DNA from: Candidatus Egerieousia equi
GTDB taxonomy: Bacteria; Bacteroidota; Bacteroidia; Bacteroidales; UBA932
Direction of reading: 5' to 3'
Length of the DNA stretch: 32,597 nt
Assembly (NCBI GenBank): GCA_018065035.1
Contig: JAGHUC010000083.1
Location: forward strand, 1 to 32,597
The notes below the pieces were generated by a model, which saw only the letters and a program-made list of their open reading frames with translations, ran no database searches and was not told the DNA's origin. Position numbers and translations under genes: made by a program. Positions 24,892 to 32,043 of the stretch are shown piece after piece. Positions within the stretch are counted from its first letter, which is position 1. Each line of letters starts with the position of its first letter.

Positions 24892-24956
24892 ATAAGACAA
24901 CATATCCTGCACTGACCTATCGATGATAATTTATTTCTCGGAACAATCAAGAACAA

Positions 24957-25538
24957 CTACTGTGTTACGTTGTATTTCCCGTGAACATACAGTTTGACCC
25001 CATAGTACTTCTCAGGATACTCCTTGACGAAGTCGTCATGCTGCACTTTGTGAGAGGCATCGAAACGATACCACACACCGTCATGCTGGTAGATGCAGGA
25101 GAAATCGCCGAATGACTTGTCCGTGACGACAGGGCCTGTGATCTCGTCTCCGCGCTGAGTGTCACCGAAAGCTCCCGGCTTATAGATTTTCCCGTCATCC
25201 GAGGCAGCTTTTGCCGCCTCATAGACCGTGCTGAACCATTTGTTGAGCTGCTCCGGGGTGATGACGTTGACATTGTCCCCCACATAGAGATACACACCTC
25301 TGCATACGTCAGTACCCAGGGATTTTTCCGTTTCACTGATTTCTTTGGCAAAAGATGGCACCAGTTTGTCGGAGTCAAGTCCTGCAAAGGCAAATTTGTC
25401 TCCCAGCTTGATTGAGGCAGCTTTCGTGGATTTCTCTGTCTTTGCCTGTTCACCGTCATTGGAGGAAGCTTTCGGCGTGCCGTTTCCGCATGAAGCGAGA
25501 ATCAGCAGTGCCGATGCAATAGCAAGTAATTGTTTCAT
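24957..25538 (-). CDS. Lipoprotein of unknown function
   Basis: A protein of 193 residues with a lipoprotein signal: MKQLLAIASALLILASCGNG, lipobox ASC with Cys17. A polar linker (about 20-45) follows, then an alpha/beta domain of about 145 residues with LGDKFAFAGL, GVYLYVGDNVNVI, CIYQHDGVWYRFDASHK and YYGVKLYVHGKYNV. There is no acidic +2 signature that decides inner or outer membrane. It sits between two exported proteins of unknown function with 44 and 5 bases of spacing. Confidence 0.75.
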   Translation of the reverse strand: MKQLLAIASALLILASCGNGTPKASSNDGEQAKTEKSTKAASIKLGDKFAFAGLDSDKLVPSFAKEISETEKSLGTDVCRGVYLYVGDNVNVITPEQLNKWFSTVYEAAKAASDDGKIYKPGAFGDTQRGDEITGPVVTDKSFGDFSCIYQHDGVWYRFDASHKVQHDDFVKEYPEKYYGVKLYVHGKYNVTQ

Positions 25539-25543
25539 ATTAA

Positions 25544-26647
25544 TCAGAAATTGTAGTTGTCAATATATCCGGCAGATTCAAGGTAACTGAAGGCAGCGCT
25601 GAAAGGCAGCTGGTCCCCACCCATATATTCGTGGCTGCCTGTCAATTCGTATGCCTTAGCATAAGCTTCTTTCAGTTCATACTGGAGAGGCAGAACTTCG
25701 GCGCGGTACACATCCATCGATGCGATGACAGCGTTTCGCCATACCGGGATGGCCTTTGAATAGAAGTCATGCATGAAGCCGTCGATCTGCTCGTTTATAG
25801 CGTCAATCCGGGCACCTGCTTCCCTGCCTTTTGCCTCTTCGGTTGCAGTTCCATTCTCTCCTCCGCCTACAAAAACGGACAATGCTCTGAATTCTTCCTG
25901 GAGGGGCTCTATCTTGCCCTTATAATCTTTGGCATACAAGTCCTTGCCGAAGGCGTCCCCTTCCTCGCGGAGTCTGATGCTCTTCTGTGTAAGTTCTGCA
26001 ATTCTTTCCTGAAGGGATGTAATCTTCTGCACCACAGAAGTCAGCTCTGCCTTGCCGGCCGAAGCCTTGCTGTTTCTGGCAGCTGCTGCCTGTGTGCTGG
26101 CAGAAAGGCCGGAGTTCTGCATGAACTCGATCTTCTCCTCCTCCGACATGTTGGACATAGCTTCAAGGTCCTTCATCGTAAGGACGCCCGTTCTCTGAGC
26201 GAGGATGCTGCTGGCAAGATCCTCCTCCGACATAGTACCATTCTGGGCACTCTGCAGATCGGCGGCGCTTACACCCATGGAGGCAACCCGGCCCATTGCT
26301 GCCGCTTTAGCCAGTGCCTGCAGCCCCGACTTGCTCATGTTCTTAGCCTGCGCAACAGAGACATTTGTCCCCGGAACCTTTTCCTTCATAGCCTGGGATT
26401 TGACATCATGCGCGAGGGATGCTGTGGCCTTGTCCATCATTTCCTGGCACTGCTTCTGCGCGTCGCTGAGTTTCGCATGAAAATCACTATAAAGGTCCGG
26501 ATCCTGTTCTTCGGTCTCATAGGCTATCATCTGAGCGAGTGTCGGCAGATCGGGAAGGGTCGCCATCACGCCTTCCGGCGTAAGCTGGGCATAAACTCCA
26601 ATGCTCATAAAGAGCACTAGAGCAAGTGAGATCAATATCTTCTTCAT
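25544..26647 (-). CDS. Exported helical/coiled-coil protein of unknown function
   Basis: A protein of 367 residues with a signal peptide (about 1-20, ending VYAQ). The mature protein is predominantly helical and rich in Ala, Gln, Met and Glu: CQEMMDKATASLAHDV, KSGLQALAKAAAMGRVASM, MSEEEKIEFMQ, and a coiled coil about 200-245 (VVQKITSLQERIAELTQKSIRLREE). It ends in an aromatic helical segment (YAKAYELTGSHEYMGGDQLPF). No family is recognised. Two bases separate it from the upstream OmpA-family gene, so they are cotranslated; a periplasmic spacer or scaffold role is a guess from composition. Confidence 0.7.
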   Translation of the reverse strand: MKKILISLALVLFMSIGVYAQLTPEGVMATLPDLPTLAQMIAYETEEQDPDLYSDFHAKLSDAQKQCQEMMDKATASLAHDVKSQAMKEKVPGTNVSVAQAKNMSKSGLQALAKAAAMGRVASMGVSAADLQSAQNGTMSEEDLASSILAQRTGVLTMKDLEAMSNMSEEEKIEFMQNSGLSASTQAAAARNSKASAGKAELTSVVQKITSLQERIAELTQKSIRLREEGDAFGKDLYAKDYKGKIEPLQEEFRALSVFVGGGENGTATEEAKGREAGARIDAINEQIDGFMHDFYSKAIPVWRNAVIASMDVYRAEVLPLQYELKEAYAKAYELTGSHEYMGGDQLPFSAAFSYLESAGYIDNYNF

Positions 26648-26649
26648 TA

Positions 26650-27909
26650 TTATTTCTTTATGAATTCGACTCTGCGGTTCTGGGCACGACCTTCCTCGGT
26701 CTTGTTGTCAGCCACAGGCTCATGAGAGCCCTTGCCGACTGCGCGGAGGTTCCACTCGTCCACACCGAGTTTCACGAGTTCGGCCACGATGGCTTCGGCG
26801 CGCTGCTGGCTCAGAGGGTCATTGACCTTGTCGGAGCCCTGGTTGTCGCAGTGGCCCTGGACCTCGAAGCGGACTGAAGGGTTCTTCTTCATATAGTCTG
26901 CAACTGACTGGATGTCAGCCATCGACTCCGGCTTGAGAGTAGCCTTGCCGGTCTCGAAGAGGATGTTGTTGGTCACGAACTTGCCGGTCTCCTGCATGGA
27001 CTTCTCCACTGCTGTCAGGTCTGAGGCGTTGCGCTCATAGAGCTCAACGGCACCCTGTCCGAGGCGCACATTGGAGATGCAGCAGTACGGATAGTTCCTA
27101 CTGTTGACATATTCGAACTTGAAATTGCTTGGAGCAGCCATATTCGGCACATTCGCCACACGCACTCCATTGACGTAAATCTTGAAAGCGCGCTTGTTGA
27201 ATGATACTGCAAAATGGTTCCATCCCCCACGCTTGAAATTCGATTTTTCATTCTCCGCTTTTCCCTCGGTCGTTCCTTCGCCCGGTTTACTGCAATCCCA
27301 TGAAATACCGTACCCGCCATCAGGATCATACCAGATTCTGCTGGAGCTGTTTTTCTCCTTGCCGTCGAATCTAATATCGAATCCGAATATTTCACCTTCG
27401 GTACCACGGTCAGCAAAATACATATCCCATTCAAGAGTGAATATGTCAGGAAGATAGTTTTCCTGATTCTTCTCCATAAGCGGGTATATCCTGCCTTCGC
27501 CTTCAAACTTAGGTACGGTGCGGCCGGCCATCTTTGCAATCTGGATGTCTCCAAAGTCAACTTCCCATCTGCTTGGGAACTCGCCGACCTGTTCTCCTTC
27601 GAAGTTATCCTCGAACAGGACTACAGGGCCCTGTACAAAGTCACTCTTGGCAGTTTCCACGGCAACATCGGCGACACTTTCTTCGACAACATCCGCATTG
27701 CCGGAATTCTGTTTTGTACTTTCTCCGTTCTTGCCTTTCTTTGAAGCGGCTTTGTCAATCGCCCCTGTCACTGCGTTCTCAATCTTTTTGCCGACTGCGT
27801 TTTCGGCAGCGTTCTTTGCGCGTTCGGCGAGACGGCCGAGGACATTCTGCGCACTTGCGGCAGAACAGACGAGCAGCATGGCAGCTGCAATGGTAATAAG
27901 CTTTTTCAT
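26650..27909 (-). CDS. OmpA-family protein with central laminin-G-like domain
   Basis: An exported protein of 419 residues. After the signal peptide (about 1-20, ending SAASA) an Ala/Lys-rich helical segment (NVLGRLAERAKNAAENAVGKKI) precedes a beta-sandwich resembling a laminin-G/concanavalin domain (about 95-300: VLFEDNFEG, WEVDFGD, LEWDMYF, WNHFAVSFNKRAFKIYVNG). The C-terminus (about 310-419) is an OmpA peptidoglycan-binding domain with LFETGKATL, VQGHCDNQGS, LSQQRAEAIV and NRRVEF. It probably links the envelope to peptidoglycan, with the central domain free to bind a partner. It is the first exported gene of the operon, 11 bases after the small LuxR gene. Confidence 0.85.
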   Translation of the reverse strand: MKKLITIAAAMLLVCSAASAQNVLGRLAERAKNAAENAVGKKIENAVTGAIDKAASKKGKNGESTKQNSGNADVVEESVADVAVETAKSDFVQGPVVLFEDNFEGEQVGEFPSRWEVDFGDIQIAKMAGRTVPKFEGEGRIYPLMEKNQENYLPDIFTLEWDMYFADRGTEGEIFGFDIRFDGKEKNSSSRIWYDPDGGYGISWDCSKPGEGTTEGKAENEKSNFKRGGWNHFAVSFNKRAFKIYVNGVRVANVPNMAAPSNFKFEYVNSRNYPYCCISNVRLGQGAVELYERNASDLTAVEKSMQETGKFVTNNILFETGKATLKPESMADIQSVADYMKKNPSVRFEVQGHCDNQGSDKVNDPLSQQRAEAIVAELVKLGVDEWNLRAVGKGSHEPVADNKTEEGRAQNRRVEFIKK

Positions 27910-27920
27910 TCTATATGGAT

Positions 27921-28136
27921 TTATATCAATTTCTGCTCAATCGCACTGGCAACCACGGCTGCGACCGATTTCACTTCGAATTTTTTTAGCAACTGCTTCC
28001 TGTACCAATAAATAGTCTCGACACTGAGGCAAAGTTCCTGTGCCATCTGCTCGGAATCCATGCCCCGGCGGAGCATCCGTATAATCGCTATTTCGTTCTT
28101 GTTCAAATTAGGTATCATGGCATTTTCTTTATTCAT
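27921..28136 (-). CDS. Stand-alone LuxR/GerE-type HTH regulator
   Basis: A 71-residue protein that consists almost entirely of a LuxR-type HTH: LNKNEIAIIRMLRRGMDSEQMAQ, then LCLSVETIYWYRKQLLKKF, with a C-terminal VAAVVASAIEQKLI. There is no receiver, sensor or signal peptide. The recognition helix (LSVETIYWYRK) is nearly the same as that of the divergent TPR-LuxR protein (LSLETIYWYRK). It is the first gene of the minus-strand exported-protein operon, with 11 bases before the OmpA-family gene. Probably an operon regulator or competitor. Confidence 0.85.
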   Translation of the reverse strand: MNKENAMIPNLNKNEIAIIRMLRRGMDSEQMAQELCLSVETIYWYRKQLLKKFEVKSVAAVVASAIEQKLI

Positions 28137-28167
28137 ACAAAATTCAGATTATCAAGACGGAAAAACA

Positions 28168-28199
28168 CCACCGCTGGCAGGGGAAACGCCACCGCTGGC
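28168..28199. promoter_or_regulatory. Paired direct repeat CCACCGCTGGC, likely LuxR operator
   Basis: CCACCGCTGGC occurs at 28168-28178 and 28189-28199, 21 bp apart start to start, two helical turns, in the 129-bp divergent intergenic region. The second copy is flanked to give ACCGC-TG-GCGGT, an inverted repeat suited to a dimer. These are the only clear repeats between the two LuxR-type genes. Confidence 0.5.
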
Positions 28200-28253
28200 G
28201 GTAGAAATGATGGTTGGGTGCTATGATTTCCGGCGAAATAGGATTGAAATACC

Positions 28254-28261
28254 TATATTTG
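28254..28261 (+). promoter_or_regulatory. -7 box very close to the TPR-LuxR start
   Basis: TATATTTG matches TAnnTTTG exactly, but lies only four bases before the ATG at 28266, so a transcript would be leaderless or nearly so. A TTTC at 28227-28230 is a weak -33 candidate with a 23-bp spacer. Confidence 0.45.
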
Positions 28262-28265
28262 CGAT

Positions 28266-29438
28266 ATGAAAAGAATTGTTCCAAGCATCATATTTTTGAT
28301 GGCGTTCTGCCACTTGTCATCAGCAGAATACATCGACCATCGGGGCCACAATATTGACTCTCTGCAGGCTGTTGTGAATAACAATGCCAAAGACTCGGCC
28401 TATTTTAACGCCGTGTTCAATCTTGCGTCAGCCTACAGGCAGTCGGACCCTCATTTTGCACTGGAGCTTTCACGGATTCTGGTCAATGAATACCCAAACC
28501 ACGGATGGCCTAGGCTGGCTGCCGCAGGCGCAGACAATATTTCCATGTACTACAGGGCGAAAGGTGTTCAGGACAGCGCGCTCGTGTGGTCGCTGAAAGC
28601 ATTCGATTTCATAGAGGATATGAGAGCGGGCGGCAGATATGATGAAGACAAGATTGACGATGAATATTCCAGGTGCTGTGGCGGAATAGGCAACGTATAT
28701 TGTGAAATGGGCGACTATGAAAAGTCCATCGAGTATTACCTTAAAGCACTTGAGATCTTCGAAAAACATAATTGGATCGAAAGCAAGACCATCCTGTACG
28801 GAAACCTCGGTTATCTGTACGAAGAGACAGGTGATTTCAAGGAAGCCGGACGATGCCTGCTCAAATGCATGGAAAATGCAAAAGAGTCAGGAGACTCGGC
28901 CATGGTGGCATTCGGTCATTCCCAGCTCGGCGAATATTACATTAAAACCGGGAAATACAAAAAGGCTCAAAAGGAGTATCTCGAAGCGGACATCTATTAT
29001 TCGACACACGAAGACGAAGAGCAGGAAAGGCGTCTGGAAACCCTTGACAACTTGAACGTTATCAGGCAGGCACAGCTGAAGATGTACAGGACCATCACGG
29101 CTCTGGCCATAGTAGCGGTGCTGCTTCTGACAGCGGTGCTGATTTTGTTCCGCAAGTCAAGACACCAGGAAAAAGTGATTTCAGAGACATCCGAAGTGTT
29201 CGAAGAGACCATCGACTCGCTGCCTGTGCCAAAACCTGACCAGGACATGAATCTTAATGACAGAGAAATAGATATCCTGAAAATGCTTGCCGACGGAAAG
29301 GACAGCAAATATATGGCAGAGAAGCTATTCCTCAGCCTGGAGACCATCTATTGGTATCGCAAGCGCTTGCGGGTCAAGTTCAACACCGACTCCACCACAG
29401 CCATGATCTCAGAGGCCATACGCCGCGGACTCATCTGA
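28266..29438 (+). CDS. Membrane-anchored TPR protein with C-terminal LuxR HTH (transmembrane regulator)
   Basis: A 390-residue one-component transmembrane regulator. A signal peptide (about 1-20, ending LSSA) is followed by a region of about 250 residues with tetratricopeptide repeats; clear ones include YCEMGDYEKSIEYYLKALEIF, GYLYEETGDFKEAGRCLLK and YYIKTGKYKKAQKEYLEA. A membrane segment (276-296, TITALAIVAVLLLTAVLILF) and a linker lead to a LuxR/GerE HTH (328-390) with LSLETIYWYRKRL. The topology should be TPRs in the periplasm and HTH in the cytoplasm, so a periplasmic protein or cue could control DNA binding. It is divergent from the small LuxR gene, whose HTH is closely similar. Confidence 0.85.
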   Translation: MKRIVPSIIFLMAFCHLSSAEYIDHRGHNIDSLQAVVNNNAKDSAYFNAVFNLASAYRQSDPHFALELSRILVNEYPNHGWPRLAAAGADNISMYYRAKGVQDSALVWSLKAFDFIEDMRAGGRYDEDKIDDEYSRCCGGIGNVYCEMGDYEKSIEYYLKALEIFEKHNWIESKTILYGNLGYLYEETGDFKEAGRCLLKCMENAKESGDSAMVAFGHSQLGEYYIKTGKYKKAQKEYLEADIYYSTHEDEEQERRLETLDNLNVIRQAQLKMYRTITALAIVAVLLLTAVLILFRKSRHQEKVISETSEVFEETIDSLPVPKPDQDMNLNDREIDILKMLADGKDSKYMAEKLFLSLETIYWYRKRLRVKFNTDSTTAMISEAIRRGLI

Positions 29439-29878
29439 TATCACGTGATTTGGACAAAACGCTGGACATTTCCTGCTCCCCATCACCTTGAACAATACAA
29501 AGGAATTCCCGTCCATGCTTTGTTTCGCCGGAATATACCTGACGGACTCTTTGTGGGCGTAGTCCGAATTATTTTCTGTGTCTACTTCTCGCGCGCGGTA
29601 CACGTGGACTCCATCAAGGCCAGCGAGATGACGAAATTGAATGGGCTATTATAAAACCTAATCTATCAATTAGAATCAACCAATCTTTGCTATCTTAGAA
29701 TCGTTCCGTCTGATTGCACTGTGCTGCATTTCAGATTCAACGGAAACCAGCATAGTTTCCTCCTCGTCAGTAGCCCCATTATTTCTCTAACCCTTCTCTC
29801 AAAGTCACTCAACTGCGAGCACCTTATTTTTAATGAATTCCGGCCAAAATTGTCACACTTTTTGGCACACTATTTACG

Positions 29879-29907
29879 AAAAATGGCTCTGAGATAACTC
29901 AGAGCCA
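29879..29907 (-). terminator. Strong Rho-independent terminator, minus strand
   Basis: On the minus strand TGGCTCTGAG-TTAT-CTCAGAGCCA forms a perfect 10-bp stem with a 4-base loop, followed by five T (29883-29879). It lies about 290 bases downstream of the membrane-protein gene that ends at 30194, so it may end that transcript or a separate RNA. Confidence 0.75.
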
Positions 29908-29972
29908 CATATCAGCGGAGAGGACGATACCCACGCCTTGTGCTAGCCTTTTGCGTCCGCAAAGTCAGAGGG

Positions 29973-30045
29973 TTCTAGGTTGTTTTTCAATAAAGATTCT
30001 TTTCTTTCAGTTACCAAGAACTTACATGTATAGGCGGCTTCAGTC
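29973..30045. repeat. 73-bp direct repeat, copy 1
   Basis: Near-identical to 31103-31175 in the same orientation. The core (29987-30045) differs from copy 2 by five substitutions and one single-base gap. It includes CAATAAAGATTC, CTTTCAGTTACCAAGAACTT and ATAGGCGGCTT. Confidence 0.8.
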
Positions 30046-30193
30046 ATATCAGGACTCCAGATATGATGAGGGGCATTAAACATATCAGTTTGGCGCGTAT
30101 GTTCGCACATAGTCTATCCCGTGCATATCATATGAAGCATCTTTTTTTGCGCACCAACTTAACTCTACATAGTTACAGGCGCGAGTCATTATG

Positions 30194-30994
30194 CTACCTC
30201 TTTTTTCTCCACTCGACGATTTCGTCAGGCTTGGCTCCAATCGAGTCAGCGTATGTGCGAGCTAAATAAAAAGATGAGAAGTACATGCCGCGTACGGTGT
30301 AACCCTCCTGACCGGGATTCGGATTTTGCGCCATGATGTCATTTATATGGTTTCTTTCTTCGGCCTTTCTGCGCTCGTTCTCTCTCCACTCCTTAGTGTG
30401 GCCGCCACTTAGGAAGATTAACAGCAGAATTGCAAAGAATCCCGTGATGCCCACCACGGCGAGGAGGAGTTTGAGACCGATGGTGGCCAGAAGTATGATA
30501 GCCAATATGCCTGAGGCCACTGCACAAAGCAAGAATATGCTCCCAAGCAAGGATGACAATACGCCTTTGCGGGCTTTGTTGACGAGCAGGAATAGCAACA
30601 GGAACACCAGAGCTGCAGCCGCTGCAAGTATGCCCATGAGAAGATGGTCCTTGGTGTCGCTGCCTGTCGCTGGTTTACGGGCGCCACGTCCGATGGAGAC
30701 TTCTCCGACGACGCTCTTTGTATCTTTGTCCCAGAACGTCAGTTTGTAGGTTTTGCTCAGTTTGTGATCGGCAAAGTATTCTTCGATCTGACTGATTTTT
30801 GCTTCCAGATCCGCTTCGTCTTTATAGGTGACACTCCCTCCGCGCAACTCTGGGCAGGCTTTCATAATATCTTCGTCCTCAGGTATCACGGTGCTTTTTA
30901 TGCCCGAACCGCTCACCATGACCGCCGCCTGCCTTGCCATTGCGACCGTCCCGGCAAGCAGCACCGCCAATATTATCAGGATTATTCTTTTCAT
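30194..30994 (-). CDS. Exported membrane protein of unknown function
   Basis: A protein of 266 residues with a signal peptide (about 1-20, ending VAMA). An extracytoplasmic region (about 21-115) contains one Cys and a short acidic helix (ADLEAKISQIEEYFADHKLSKTY). Three hydrophobic segments follow at about 118-138, 147-170 and 172-197, then a cytoplasmic-looking basic tail of about 65 residues (HTKEWRENERRKAEERNHI, YFSSFYLARTYADSIGAKPDEIVEW). No family is recognised. It stands alone, bracketed by the two 73-bp direct repeats, which suggests it was acquired or duplicated as a unit. Confidence 0.7.
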   Translation of the reverse strand: MKRIILIILAVLLAGTVAMARQAAVMVSGSGIKSTVIPEDEDIMKACPELRGGSVTYKDEADLEAKISQIEEYFADHKLSKTYKLTFWDKDTKSVVGEVSIGRGARKPATGSDTKDHLLMGILAAAAALVFLLLFLLVNKARKGVLSSLLGSIFLLCAVASGILAIILLATIGLKLLLAVVGITGFFAILLLIFLSGGHTKEWRENERRKAEERNHINDIMAQNPNPGQEGYTVRGMYFSSFYLARTYADSIGAKPDEIVEWRKKR

Positions 30995-31102
30995 TTATTT
31001 TTATTATCAGTTATTTCAAACCCTATGGTCGTATGTATTTTACCTCTCTGGGATTCCCGAATATCACGATAAAATTAGCAATTAATTATCAAACTCATTG
31101 TA

Positions 31103-31175
31103 TTCGAGGCTTGTTTGTCAATAAAGATTCTTTCTTTCAGTTGCCAAGAACTTACAGAGATAGGCGGCTTAAGTC
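31103..31175. repeat. 73-bp direct repeat, copy 2
   Basis: Second copy of 29973-30045, starting 1130 bp further on. It lies 33 bases beyond the stop of the toxin gene (minus strand), just as copy 1 lies beyond the stop of the membrane-protein gene. Confidence 0.8.
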
Positions 31176-31208
31176 TATCTGTCTGTTCTCTCTAAACCCT
31201 CTGTCACT

Positions 31209-31511
31209 CTATTTGTCGTCCTTCCGCAGTTTCTCCTCGTACTTCTTGTCATAGGCTTCGCCTCTCGGGACGAGGTACTTGAAGAACACGCAGTCATCGA
31301 TGATCTGTATGTGGAAGATGAAGAACGCACGGAGGCTTCCGATGCGGATACGGTACACGTTGTCATAGCCGACCAGCTTCTTGCAGTCGGTAATCTCATC
31401 CAGGCATGACGCATTCTTGACTTCAAGAATCGTGTTCCTGACGGAATTCAATGTCTTGCCCGACAGCTTGCGGACTGATTTCTCAAAATCCTTCGAGTAC
31501 TTCGTCTTCAT
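31209..31511 (-). CDS. RelE/ParE-superfamily toxin
   Basis: A protein of 100 residues with the RelE/ParE fold pattern: MKTKYSKDFEKSVRKLSGKTL, an LDEITDCKKLVGYDNVYRIRIG strand block, and ...RAFFIFHIQ...VFFKYLVPRGEAYDKK. The pattern G-Y-x-N-x-Y-R-I-R-x-G-x-x-R is a good family match; the toxin is probably an mRNA endonuclease or gyrase inhibitor, which I cannot decide. The start overlaps the antitoxin stop by four bases, with the antitoxin first, the usual type II order. Confidence 0.85.
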   Translation of the reverse strand: MKTKYSKDFEKSVRKLSGKTLNSVRNTILEVKNASCLDEITDCKKLVGYDNVYRIRIGSLRAFFIFHIQIIDDCVFFKYLVPRGEAYDKKYEEKLRKDDK

Positions 31512-31759
31512 AATCCCAGCCAGTTCTCAAAGTCCTTGGTCTCTTCTTCGGAAAGCTCAACGTCTCCGTCAGGACGGACATTGCAAAGATACTGGTAGGT
31601 TGCCGCCTCGTTCATATCCTCCACCTCTTTTTCGAGGAGTGCTTCGATATAGCTCTTGAGGTTTGTGCCGGATGCGGCCGCCTTGATGGAAAGGAAGCGA
31701 TATACATCTTCTCGGATGTCTATGTTCTTTCTTTTTGTCTGAACTGCTGCAGTATTCAT
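31508..31759 (-). CDS. RHH-type antitoxin
   Basis: An 83-residue partner of the toxin. The N-terminal half (about 11-47: KNIDIREDVYRFLSIKAAAS then GTNLKSYIEALLEKEV) has the beta-alpha-alpha ribbon-helix-helix pattern that binds operator DNA as a dimer; the acidic C-terminal half (DVELSEEETKDFENWLGL) would wrap the toxin. It is first in the operon, with a -7 box 24 bases upstream. The pair should autorepress its own promoter. Confidence 0.8.
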   Translation of the reverse strand: MNTAAVQTKRKNIDIREDVYRFLSIKAAASGTNLKSYIEALLEKEVEDMNEAATYQYLCNVRPDGDVELSEEETKDFENWLGL

Positions 31760-31783
31760 AATTCTTTACTTTTATATTATGTG

Positions 31784-31791
31784 CAAATGTA
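31784..31791 (-). promoter_or_regulatory. -7 box of the toxin-antitoxin operon
   Basis: TACATTTG on the minus strand matches TAnnTTTG; ATTG (31811-31814, minus strand) is at 19 bp as a partial -33 element. The surrounding 31785-31870 is very AT-rich. Confidence 0.5.
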
Positions 31792-31928
31792 TATAATATA
31801 TTTGAGAATACAATATACCAGTTTCAATTTGTATTGAGATATAGCGAATATACGATATACAGAATGTAATGTTATACAGATGGCCTGTATACAAAACCTT
31901 CGTTTTACGCACATTTCCTTGATTAGTC

Positions 31929-31959
31929 TTTGACCGGTCAGAATTTTTGTCTATCTTTG
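31929..31959 (+). promoter_or_regulatory. Full Bacteroidetes promoter upstream of the rhuM-family gene
   Basis: TTTG at 31929-31932, a 19-bp spacer, then TATCTTTG at 31952-31959. A second TATCTTTG lies at 32006-32013, 30 bases before the ATG at 32044. Which one is used cannot be told. Confidence 0.6.
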
Positions 31960-32043
31960 TTTACAAATTTGGGCGAAAAACAAAATATATTAATATCCCC
32001 TAATTTATCTTTGTAAACAGCAAAATTCAGCATCGGAACGAAA

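Larger units (their letters stand above)
29439..30193. other. 755-bp stretch with no confident gene
   Basis: Overlapping short frames at about 29409-29654 and a minus-strand frame at about 29685-29880 have no recognisable product. The stretch holds a terminator hairpin (29884-29907) and the first copy of a 73-bp direct repeat (29973-30045). It also has AGTGTGCCA and AGTGTGACA, minus strand, 12 bp apart, near 29851-29872. It may be decayed mobile DNA or host an untranslated minus-strand RNA ending at the hairpin. Confidence 0.5.

Noticed and set aside
29409-29654. Overlapping short open frames on both strands
   Set aside because: No domain, signal peptide or promoter, and codon content looks random; not reported as genes.
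29908-29990. tRNA-Ser or tmRNA 3'-end-like sequence (CCTCTCCG on the minus strand)
   Set aside because: No matching 5' acceptor strand, no proper T-loop and no cloverleaf could be drawn.
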